A stretch of DNA of 64,000 bases, from NCBI RefSeq assembly GCF_000300995.1, contig NZ_AMRJ01000001.1, positions 1 through 64,000 on the forward strand, in the 5' to 3' direction. This DNA comes from Alcanivorax hongdengensis A-11-3. GTDB taxonomy: Bacteria > Pseudomonadota > Gammaproteobacteria > Pseudomonadales > Alcanivoracaceae. Positions 1-7,349 of this stretch are shown here, piece after piece. Position 1 is the stretch's first letter; each line of letters begins with the position of its first letter. The position numbers and the translations under genes are program-made. Under the pieces are notes generated by a model, which was not told where the DNA came from, did no database searches, and worked only from the letters and a program-made list of their open reading frames with translations.

Positions 1-75
1 TCACTGTCCGGTATTAGTTGACCACTACAAACCAGCCTGAAAGCCTGAGCGTGTAAGGGGTTTTTGAGAGGTTCC

Positions 76-1209
76 TTAATACCACACCGTAAACAGCAGT
101 CGCGTTACCGTGGCATCAAAACCGTAGAGCGGTTCGGTGCCCGGCGTGGTCTGCACCCGCAGGTCGCGGAAGTTGTTGTAGTCGAAGCTGAAGCGATCCA
201 CCCACAGGTGCAGGCCGGCCCTTTCCACATGGGTCCAGCGGTGACGACCAAACTGGAAGCCCAGCCCCACGCCCATGACGGTGGAATCGAAATCACTGAG
301 TTCCTTGTCCCGGGCCAGAAAGTTCTGGGCGTCCTTGTAGGGGAACAGGTCCGCATAAAAATCCGCCTGGCCCTGCTGGTAGGCCCGGTAACGGGTTTCC
401 ACCGTCCAGCGCTGGCCGATGGGCTGGACCAGCTTCAGCTGCCAGCTGTTGGCCTCCACGCCCCAGGAATCATTGAAGAAACGGTATTCGCCGTGCAGGC
501 CGGCCCGCCAGGGCAGGAAGTAGGACAACCGCAGGGTGGTTGCCTCGCTGGTACGGGTACGCGGGTAGCGTTCGGCTTGGTAGCTGTAGGAGCTGGAGGA
601 CGTCAGATAACGCACCGACCGGTAGGGATTGTTCAGATAGCCCTCATCGGTGATCAGCTCGTGGGCCACGCTTAGCAGCAGGTCCCGGGTCAGCACCTGA
701 GTGACGCCAAGGCGAAAGGACTGGCGGTCGGTATCCTCGTTGAAGGTCGGGTCACCGGTGCGGCGCACTTGGTCCCAGCCCCGCGAGTACCCCAGACTGA
801 AGGTGGTCAGGTCGCCGAAGAAGTCCTGGCTCACATCCACATTCAGGGTATTGGCTTCGTAATCATTTTCCTGGCTGTTGCCGTAGGTGATCGAATAGAT
901 CGATTTACCGTACAGATAGTCGAATCCCAGGCTCTTTTCGCGCCGCTCTTCACTGTAGGGGCTGGCGCTGGTGATCACGTCGATGGAGGCGGACGACACC
1001 TGATCCACATAGTAGTTGGCGTGCACCGATACCTTGTCGGCAAAGGACTTGCGCACCAGCACCGACGGCCCCTTGATCTCCATGCCACCGCCATCATAGT
1101 CATGGCGCATCACATCCAGTCGGTCTTCGGGCAACACCGCCGCCGAGGCAGCACCGGCCAGCCACAGCGCGCCGACAACGATAACCGCTCGCCAGGCCAT
1201 CAGCTGCAT
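76..1209 (-). CDS. DUF3570 outer-membrane-like protein
   Basis: 377-aa exported protein with an N-terminal signal peptide (hydrophobic residues about 8-24, cleavage near SAA). The rest is rich in alternating aromatic and polar strands (YSITYGNSQ, LSLGYSRGW, SFRLGVTQ) and ends in Trp-Tyr, as expected of an outer-membrane beta-barrel. I recognise the DUF3570 family, which has no established function. I chose ATG at 1209 over GTG at 1215 because GGGGGAGG lies about 6 nt upstream of it. The start overlaps the end of the DUF4266 gene. It is the last gene of a leftward operon. DUF3570, DUF4266, a thioredoxin and ApbE are recurrent neighbours in other genomes as far as I know, so a joint envelope redox role is inferred. 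Confidence 0.8.
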   Translation of the reverse strand: MQLMAWRAVIVVGALWLAGAASAAVLPEDRLDVMRHDYDGGGMEIKGPSVLVRKSFADKVSVHANYYVDQVSSASIDVITSASPYSEERREKSLGFDYLYGKSIYSITYGNSQENDYEANTLNVDVSQDFFGDLTTFSLGYSRGWDQVRRTGDPTFNEDTDRQSFRLGVTQVLTRDLLLSVAHELITDEGYLNNPYRSVRYLTSSSSYSYQAERYPRTRTSEATTLRLSYFLPWRAGLHGEYRFFNDSWGVEANSWQLKLVQPIGQRWTVETRYRAYQQGQADFYADLFPYKDAQNFLARDKELSDFDSTVMGVGLGFQFGRHRWTHVERAGLHLWVDRFSFDYNNFRDLRVQTTPGTEPLYGFDATVTRLLFTVWY

Positions 1210-1415
1210 CCGCACCCTCCCCCGGCGGAGCCTTCCGCCCCGCGCATGGACTCACGCGCTTCGTGCACGTGGTCAATGTATTGCTCGGCAATGGGGTTGG
1301 CGGACACATTCATGACCGGGTCTGCCAGACGGGCCCGTTCATAGGGTTTCAGCCAGGGCTTGATGGCGCAGCCACTGAGCAGCAGGGCCATCAGCAACAG
1401 TTGCAGCGTGCGCAT
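1200..1415 (-). CDS. DUF4266 small lipoprotein with Cys-Gly-Cys tail
   Basis: 71-aa predicted lipoprotein: a short signal sequence ends in the lipobox LLSGC (Cys at residue 16), so the mature protein is only about 55 residues. It begins AIKPWLKPYERARLADP, typical of DUF4266, and ends in a glycine-rich tail GGGCGCS. Two cysteines spaced by one glycine at the extreme C-terminus suggest metal binding, a disulfide or a modified tail; none of these is shown here. The ATG overlaps the thioredoxin stop codon by one base (TAATG), indicating translational coupling, and the gene end overlaps the DUF3570 start. Function unknown. Confidence 0.85.
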   Translation of the reverse strand: MRTLQLLLMALLLSGCAIKPWLKPYERARLADPVMNVSANPIAEQYIDHVHEARESMRGAEGSAGGGCGCS

Positions 1416-1900
1416 TATTCCAGCACCAGTTCCTTCACTTCCTGTTCGTATTTGTCCATGTAGCCGTCCTTGTAGCCACGATGGTGGTAACGGATGGTGC
1501 CGTTACGATCAATCAGCACGGTGGTGGGCATGGCATCCACCTGGTAACTCTCGCTGGTGCTGTTGTCCGGGTCGAACAATACCGGGAAGGTCACCGGCAC
1601 ATTGGCCAGCAGCTGCTCGGCCTGGTCGCGGTTTTCGTCCAGATTGACGCCCAGCACGGTGAAGCCGTAATCCCGGTATTGCTGATAGAGCTTGTCCAGC
1701 AACGGCATTTCCGTGCGGCAGGGTCCACACCAGGAGGCCCAGAAATTCACCAGAATCACGGTGCCGCGCAGTTCGTTGAGTCTGATGTTGTCACCGCTGC
1801 GCGCCTTGAGGGTGAAATCCGGTGCGGTGTCGGCGGCCAGGGTCGGGCCGGCCACCAGCGCCAGCACGCAAAGTATCAGAGCAGACAGTGTTTTCTTCAT
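1415..1900 (-). CDS. TlpA-family periplasmic thioredoxin
   Basis: 161-aa thioredoxin-fold protein with a cleavable signal peptide (hydrophobic core 4-20, cleavage after LAA). The active site WCGPC is at residues 57-61, in the AhpC-TSA/Redoxin context FWASWCGPCRTEMP. The cis-proline loop is visible as DAMPTT. It belongs to the TlpA/ResA/DsbE-like group that reduces disulfides or haem-binding cysteines outside the cytoplasm. In this operon the obvious candidate clients are the CXXCH proteins encoded nearby and the Cys-Gly-Cys tail of the DUF4266 lipoprotein that follows; that is inference. Length is normal for the family. Confidence 0.9.
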   Translation of the reverse strand: MKKTLSALILCVLALVAGPTLAADTAPDFTLKARSGDNIRLNELRGTVILVNFWASWCGPCRTEMPLLDKLYQQYRDYGFTVLGVNLDENRDQAEQLLANVPVTFPVLFDPDNSTSESYQVDAMPTTVLIDRNGTIRYHHRGYKDGYMDKYEQEVKELVLE

Positions 1901-1929
1901 GATTCCCCCTTTTGTTGTTTTCGCCCGGT

Positions 1930-2589
1930 TCAGAAAAAGGCCCCCAGGCCCAGGCTGAGTTCCAGATTGTGTGTGGTGTCGTTGCTGCCAAAGGTATCCA
2001 GATCAAAGATGTGGTCACGCATGTCCAGGCGCAGACTCAACCAGTCGTTCATCAGCACCCGGTAGCCCGCCCCCAGGTTGAGGGTAAAGCGCTGGTCACC
2101 GGCAAAGTCGGTGACGCCGGCGCCGCCAATCAGGTAAAGGCTGGTATTGAAGGCACGACCATCCCCGAAAAAGGCTTCCCCGGGCAGCAGGTTGTAACCC
2201 ACCGCCGCCTCATAGGCCCGGTATTCACGCTGATCATCGGTGAGCAGCTGCACGCCGGCATTGAGCTTTTCGAAGCTGGTATCACCGGCCTTGCTCATGG
2301 ACGCCTGGGCCTCCAGAAACACATCCTCGTTGATGTGGTAGCCCAGCCGCAGGCCGACCAGCGGCTCACTGCTGAAATTATCGATGGCCAGCACGCCGGC
2401 ATAGGCACCCACCTCGAAATTTTCGGTGTCGATGTCCGCCTCGTGGATACGTCGCCGTTCGATACGCGGGTCCAGCACGCTGCCGGCATCGGCATCACGC
2501 ACGTTGACAGCGCCATCATCGGCGGCCTGCCCGGCCACGGGCAGCAATAGCAGTGCTGTCAGAACAGCACGGCAAATCCGAGTTTCCAT
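1930..2589 (-). CDS. Small outer-membrane beta-barrel protein
   Basis: 219-aa protein starting METRICRAV with a signal peptide (cleavage near GQAAD). The body alternates strands typical of 8-stranded OmpA/OmpW-like barrels (VGAYAGVLAI, VGLRLGYHIN, YRAYEAAVGYNLL) and ends in LGLGAFF, with the terminal Phe that marks outer-membrane proteins. I chose ATG at 2589 because an upstream extension of the frame is low-complexity, Arg/Ala-rich and would remove the signal peptide. This start lies 31 bases inside the end of the upstream SH3/barrel gene, so translation is probably coupled. No substrate or partner can be read from the sequence. Confidence 0.75.
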   Translation of the reverse strand: METRICRAVLTALLLLPVAGQAADDGAVNVRDADAGSVLDPRIERRRIHEADIDTENFEVGAYAGVLAIDNFSSEPLVGLRLGYHINEDVFLEAQASMSKAGDTSFEKLNAGVQLLTDDQREYRAYEAAVGYNLLPGEAFFGDGRAFNTSLYLIGGAGVTDFAGDQRFTLNLGAGYRVLMNDWLSLRLDMRDHIFDLDTFGSNDTTHNLELSLGLGAFF

Positions 2590-3287
2590 TCTTCCAGATT
2601 CCGGTTGTCGTCTTCCTGGGTGAAGAGCACATAGTTTCGGTATTCCGCACGCAGCACAAAGCCCCGCGACAGCCCAATCCGCACGCCACCGCCCACATGC
2701 ACCAGCCGCTCGTCGCGGTTGTCCGGCTGCACCAGGGTGGCGCGCGGTTCGATATGAATCTTGCCGGTGCCAAGCATCACGTAGGGCGAGACACGCCACT
2801 GCGGAAACAGCTGATGCTGCACATTGATATCCAGCAGCCGGTTGTTGGCATAGGGGCCGCTGGCCTGGCTGAACATGACCTCCGCCAGCAGATTATCGGT
2901 GAACTGGTAGCCGGCCGCGGCCGACAGGGAACGGGCGCCTTCCAGCTCCCCCATCAGCACCGACAGCTGCCACTGCCCGCCATTGAATCGCTTGAGGCCG
3001 TCTTCCATGACCGGCGCCTGGCCGGTGCCATCCAGCGTCAAGGCCAGGGCATCGCGGGGCACCCAGCCGGTGCGACCTCGCGGAGTATGCACTTGCACCC
3101 AGCCCGCCCGCTCTCGGATCAGGGTCAGCGGCGCGTGACGTTCCACCACATGGAACACCGGGTAGCCGCGACCGGGCCCGGTGTGGATCTCCACATAGGG
3201 CTCGGCCACCTTTACCTGCAGGGCGTCCGCCAGTGCCTGCCCGGTCAGCAACCAGGCCATCAAAAAGAGTCCAACTACAAGGCGCAC
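2559..3287 (-). CDS. SH3b domain fused to outer-membrane beta-barrel
   Basis: 242-aa exported protein with signal peptide residues 1-20 (LFLMAWLLTGQALA). An SH3b domain follows at about residues 22-80 (VEIHTGPGRGYPVFHVV, GRTGWVPRDAL), then a C-terminal beta-barrel of about 150 residues ending in FAVLF. The start is GTG at 3287, preceded at good spacing by GGGGGAGA; the longer reading lacks a signal peptide at its N-terminus. The SH3b part probably lies in the periplasm and may touch peptidoglycan, with the barrel in the outer membrane. It is the second gene of the leftward operon, 52 bases after the HzsA-like gene, and overlaps the next barrel gene. Confidence 0.75.
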   Translation of the reverse strand: MRLVVGLFLMAWLLTGQALADALQVKVAEPYVEIHTGPGRGYPVFHVVERHAPLTLIRERAGWVQVHTPRGRTGWVPRDALALTLDGTGQAPVMEDGLKRFNGGQWQLSVLMGELEGARSLSAAAGYQFTDNLLAEVMFSQASGPYANNRLLDINVQHQLFPQWRVSPYVMLGTGKIHIEPRATLVQPDNRDERLVHVGGGVRIGLSRGFVLRAEYRNYVLFTQEDDNRNLEEWKLGFAVLF

Positions 3288-3312
3288 CGGGTGCGTCTCC
3301 CCCTTTATTGTG

Positions 3313-3339
3313 CCGTGCCACGCCACTGGCATGGCACGG
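3313..3339 (-). other. Hairpin between HzsA-like and SH3/barrel genes
   Basis: A perfect 8-bp stem (CCGTGCCA paired with TGGCACGG) with an 11-base loop fills most of the 52-base gap between two genes of the same operon. No T tract follows on the minus strand, so it is probably not an intrinsic terminator. It could protect mRNA ends or set different expression of the genes either side. Confidence 0.45.
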
Positions 3340-5967
3340 TCAGTTTTGTGGTACCCGGAACGGATCGTTATAGAGCTGGGCGCCCAGGTCAATCCATTCC
3401 GCCAGCAACCGCAGTTCCTGCGGGCTCAACCAGCCCTGGTGGCTGCCACCGTCCTCAAACAGACTGAAAAAGGCCTGCGAATCCCGGGCCCGCCCGGCCC
3501 GCAGCACGGCATTGACCGGCACCGTCCGGGTGACCGGAATCGGATCGCCATTGTTGTCGAGCACCGGCTCACCATCATCATCGGTCTGGTAGACCACCTG
3601 CCCCTGGTCATCAAGCACCACTTCCAGCCGGTCCACCAGGGCACCGTCCACCAGTTCCAGTTCGTTATCGTTGAACAGCAGCTCCCGGTAGCTGACCGGC
3701 TGGGCGGTCTGTTCCGGAGACGGATCGCCCGTCAGCTCCAACTGGGCCGGCGGCACCTGCAGGGCATTGGCGGCATCGCGGCGGTTATGGCAGGACGAGC
3801 AGGTCACATCCTCCATCACCCCACCCACGTCCGCCTGGCGGGGCAGATCCCAGATCGGCTGAATATGATCCTGATAATGAATCACGATGCGGCACTCCGG
3901 CTGCCATTGCTGCTGGCAGGCGGCATCGGCGGGCGCGTCGGTGTTCAGGTCGGCGTAGTCCAGGGCCAGCTCGGTGGCCGGGTCCGGTGCCGGGTCGGTC
4001 CAGGCGTCGAAGGCCTGCATGTTGATATTGGGCAAACGCCGCTCCGGCTGCAGCCGGGTCAGCGCCTCGGCCATGGTTTCCCCGGCATCGGCAAAGCTGA
4101 CCACGTCGCTGCGGGTATTCGGAAACGGCGAACCGGTCAGCGGCGCCCCGGCGTTGATACTGGGGGGCTCGCCGCTGGCGCGGCCGTGAACCACGTCGCT
4201 GCCGCTCTGGTGACAACCGGTGCACTGGCGTTGCTCGCCGGGGCGCAGGGTCAGCCAGGCCGTATGGCGGGTATAGACCGCCTTGCCGGTGGCATCCACC
4301 AGCTGCAAGCCGACGGGCGCATTGGCGGGCACCACGGCGCGCACGGAACCATCCGGCTCCACCGGCACATAGCCGACGATCTCGCGCATGCCGAAATTGG
4401 CAGCCCGGCCAAAATCGGCGCCGCGCAGATCCAGCACCTCGTCACCGGGAATCAGCACGCCCTTGGTGATACGCAGGAAACGCACCCGGCGTTCATCCGG
4501 GCTCACCCGCGACGGGTCACGGAAGGTTTCCAGGGTGCCGGCCCCGGCCGGTGGCGTAGTGAGCGGATCAAAGCGATCGCCGAAATCGTAGACGCTGCGG
4601 ATGTTGATCTCGGCCAGGTTGTCGTCCGCCAGGTTGTCATCGATCTGCCCCTGCGGGCCCTGCGCCGGCAGGGTGGTGGGTGCGGCCACCGCCACATCGG
4701 TGATCCAGACGCCGTCCCTGGGCGCCACCACCGGCAGCTGGGTGCCATCGGACGGGTCCAGAATCCACAGCCCGAAAGCCGGCGGCGCCTCTTCCAGATC
4801 CTGCTGCAGATTGTCGTCGGTACAGGCCAGCAACGTGTCGCCGTCTTCCATACGACAGGGCGACCAGGCCATCAGGTAACGACCGGAGCCATCGCCCATG
4901 GGTCGCAGGGCCGCCATGCGTCCGCCGCGGGACACGGTTTGCAGGTAACTGACCGCCGGCCCCGGCAGGGACTGCTCCGCCTGCCCGGCCACCGCGTTAT
5001 AGAGCGGGCGGTCACGATCGATGAAATGGTCCACATCGATGGCTACCGGCAGCATGGCTGCGGTCCGGCTTTCCCGGGGCCGGGTAGCTACCAGCAGGCG
5101 GCCGTCATCCATAAAGGTGATTGGCAGGAATTGCCGCTCCGGTTGATCCTCGCCGGCATCATGGCTTTGCGCACCGTAGAGCGGTTCCACCTGGCTGCCA
5201 TCCGGGTTGACCCGGTAAAGGTCAAAGCGGTTGCGGCCATCCTTGTGCTCCCAGCGCAGGAAGACGATACGGCCGTCCGGGGCCACCAGTGGCGCCAGGT
5301 CGTGACTGACATTGAAGGTGATCTGCTGAATGTCGCTGCCATCGGCATTCATCACATGCAGGGCAAAAGCCGGGGTATCACGGTCCTCGGCCAGGGGCGT
5401 GAATTGCGGCTTGCCCTCGTCCAGCAGGCGGGCCCTGGCCTGGCGCTGGCGGGTGGAGGCAAAAACGATGCGCCCATCGGGCAGATAACGGGGGAAGCGG
5501 TCCTGACCTTCCTCGGCCACCAGATCACTGCTGATCAGGCGGCGGGCCTGGCCGGCGCTGAAATCATATTCCCACAGGTTCCAGGTGGGCTGCTCATCCT
5601 CGTCGGCATCCTCGATAGCCGGGGCCCGGGCGGCAAACAGCAGGCGCTGGCCATCGCTGCTCAGTGACAGGTCACGGATATCGTGGCCGGCGCCCAGCAG
5701 GGCGGTGGAAATATCACGGGGTTCAGCACGGGGCGAGGCAAAGTCACGCACCATCAACCGGGCGCCGGCCTGAAAGGCCGCCGGTTGCTGCAGGTCATCG
5801 ACCATCAGCTGGCCATCCTGGTCCCGGGGCAGCGCGCGCTGCACATAAGCCACAGGAATGTCAGTGACGGTGGGATCCTGCTGTTGTTCTCCCCCATCCA
5901 GGCCACCGCAGGCACTCAGCCCCCACAGCATGAGCAACAGCAGCCCGGGCATTATGATTGTTTTCAC
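3340..5967 (-). CDS. HzsA-like di-haem lipoprotein with TolB/PD40 repeats
   Basis: 875-aa predicted lipoprotein (lipobox LSAC, Cys 20). The N-terminal half has WD/PD40-like repeats (LSLSSDGQRLLFAAR, FPRYLPDGRIVFAST, APLVAPDGRIVFLRW), a beta-propeller pattern. Two haem c motifs follow: CTGCH at about residues 582-586 and CSSCH at about 723-727. The overall order resembles the family named after the middle domain of the hydrazine synthase alpha subunit; nothing here implies hydrazine synthesis. It is the first gene of the leftward operon, divergent from another CXXCH protein 194 bases away. The likely place of action is the periplasm or outer-membrane surface, and the likely role is electron transfer or oxidation, both inferred. 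Confidence 0.75.
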   Translation of the reverse strand: MKTIIMPGLLLLMLWGLSACGGLDGGEQQQDPTVTDIPVAYVQRALPRDQDGQLMVDDLQQPAAFQAGARLMVRDFASPRAEPRDISTALLGAGHDIRDLSLSSDGQRLLFAARAPAIEDADEDEQPTWNLWEYDFSAGQARRLISSDLVAEEGQDRFPRYLPDGRIVFASTRQRQARARLLDEGKPQFTPLAEDRDTPAFALHVMNADGSDIQQITFNVSHDLAPLVAPDGRIVFLRWEHKDGRNRFDLYRVNPDGSQVEPLYGAQSHDAGEDQPERQFLPITFMDDGRLLVATRPRESRTAAMLPVAIDVDHFIDRDRPLYNAVAGQAEQSLPGPAVSYLQTVSRGGRMAALRPMGDGSGRYLMAWSPCRMEDGDTLLACTDDNLQQDLEEAPPAFGLWILDPSDGTQLPVVAPRDGVWITDVAVAAPTTLPAQGPQGQIDDNLADDNLAEINIRSVYDFGDRFDPLTTPPAGAGTLETFRDPSRVSPDERRVRFLRITKGVLIPGDEVLDLRGADFGRAANFGMREIVGYVPVEPDGSVRAVVPANAPVGLQLVDATGKAVYTRHTAWLTLRPGEQRQCTGCHQSGSDVVHGRASGEPPSINAGAPLTGSPFPNTRSDVVSFADAGETMAEALTRLQPERRLPNINMQAFDAWTDPAPDPATELALDYADLNTDAPADAACQQQWQPECRIVIHYQDHIQPIWDLPRQADVGGVMEDVTCSSCHNRRDAANALQVPPAQLELTGDPSPEQTAQPVSYRELLFNDNELELVDGALVDRLEVVLDDQGQVVYQTDDDGEPVLDNNGDPIPVTRTVPVNAVLRAGRARDSQAFFSLFEDGGSHQGWLSPQELRLLAEWIDLGAQLYNDPFRVPQN

Positions 5968-6161
5968 CCGTTTATCCGTTTATTGATCCCTTTTGCCCAG
6001 TATCACGCATAGTGCCTAATACTTCTGGGCGATACATCACAGAGGCCGACAGACTATCTCGGTGACAATACTCAACGGTAAGGGAGCAATTCTAACGACA
6101 TAATGGTGTCTTTGGCCCGGGGGTAAGGGGCCGGTTACCAAAACAGAACAAGGACAAGGTC

Positions 6162-7346
6162 ATGATTTGCATAAGGGGGATGCTGGTCATCGCGCTCGCC
6201 CTGGGCACGGCGACACAGGCCACGGCCAACAGCCGCGACCAGGCCCAGCGCCTGCACAACCGGCTGGCGGGGGTACCCGCGGACGCTGCCACACTGGATT
6301 CCATGGCAGCACTGATCGACGGCAACCAGGCAGCTCAGGCGGCGGAAATGGCCATGGACGACCCGGCCTTCTACAACGTCACCCTGAAACTGTTCGCCAC
6401 GCCCTGGACCAACGAGGAACAGGACGTGTTCGCGCCGCTCAACGACTACACCGCCACGGTGATCGGCGCCATTCGCGATGATGTGGATTTCCGCCGCATT
6501 CTCTCCGATGACCTGCTGTACGTGGGCAACGGCAGCAGCGGCGCCCCCGCGCCCTCGGCCAGCAGCAATGCCCATTACCAGGCCCTGGAAGACAACCACG
6601 CCAACCTTAAGAGCGTGCTGGTAGCGCGCAGCCAGGTTTCCACCTACGGCACCCCCGCCGAGGCCGTTTCCGGCGTGCTGACCACCCGCGCCGCTGCCCG
6701 CGCCTTTTTCTATGCCGGCACCAACCGGGCGATGATCCGCTTCACCTTGATCAACCACCTGTGCCGGGACCTGGAGCAGGTCAAGGACACCACTCGCCCC
6801 TCCGACCGGATTCGCCAGGATGTCAGCCGCAGTCCGGGTGGCGACAGCCGCATCTTTCGCAACAGCTGCATTGGTTGCCACAGCGGCATGGACCCGCTGG
6901 CCCAGGCCTTTGCCTACTATGACTGGCAGGGCGATCAGGACGGTAACGGCGGCCGCATGGTCTACAACACCGGTGTGGATGCCGACACCGGTACCCGGGT
7001 TCAGGGCAAGTACCTGATCAACAGCACCAACTTTCCGGCCGGCTACATTACTCTGGACAACCACTGGGACAACTACTGGCGCACCGGCCCCAATGCCAAC
7101 CTGGGCTGGGACAGCTCCCTGCCCGGCAGCGGCGACAGCGCTGCGGATCTGGGCCGTGAGCTGTCCCACAGCGACGCCTTTGCCAGCTGCCAGGCACAAA
7201 AAGTGTTCCGCGCCGTCTGCCTGCGCAAACCGGCGGATTCCGCCGACAGCAACGAGCTGACGCAGATGACCAGTCATTTCCGTAACGACAACTACCGCAT
7301 GAAGACGCTGTTTGCCGATGCGGCGGTTTACTGCATGGGGGACTGA
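6162..7346 (+). CDS. Mono-haem DUF1588/DUF1585-like exported protein
   Basis: 394-aa protein with a signal peptide (hydrophobic core about 5-16, cleavage near ATA-NS). A haem c motif CIGCH is at residues 236-240 in the context SCIGCHSGMDPLAQAF. That matches the C..CH..xDPxGxAF pattern of DUF1588, in the planctomycete-type cytochrome families DUF1592/1588/1585. The C-terminal stretch SDAFASCQAQKVFRAVCLRK resembles DUF1585. These families are usually fused into one large protein; here only a short version is present. It is the first gene of the rightward operon, followed after 3 bases by the LamG lipoprotein. Role inferred as periplasmic electron transfer. Confidence 0.7.
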   Translation: MICIRGMLVIALALGTATQATANSRDQAQRLHNRLAGVPADAATLDSMAALIDGNQAAQAAEMAMDDPAFYNVTLKLFATPWTNEEQDVFAPLNDYTATVIGAIRDDVDFRRILSDDLLYVGNGSSGAPAPSASSNAHYQALEDNHANLKSVLVARSQVSTYGTPAEAVSGVLTTRAAARAFFYAGTNRAMIRFTLINHLCRDLEQVKDTTRPSDRIRQDVSRSPGGDSRIFRNSCIGCHSGMDPLAQAFAYYDWQGDQDGNGGRMVYNTGVDADTGTRVQGKYLINSTNFPAGYITLDNHWDNYWRTGPNANLGWDSSLPGSGDSAADLGRELSHSDAFASCQAQKVFRAVCLRKPADSADSNELTQMTSHFRNDNYRMKTLFADAAVYCMGD

Positions 7347-7349
7347 GGC

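Noticed and set aside
3310..5667. A 785-codon open frame on the plus strand, opposite the HzsA-like gene
   Set aside because: No signal peptide, motif or ribosome site; composition typical of an antisense shadow of a high-GC gene.
3340..5967. Hydrazine synthase (anammox)
   Set aside because: Only the family resemblance of the middle domain is present; no other anammox gene or the partner subunits are seen.
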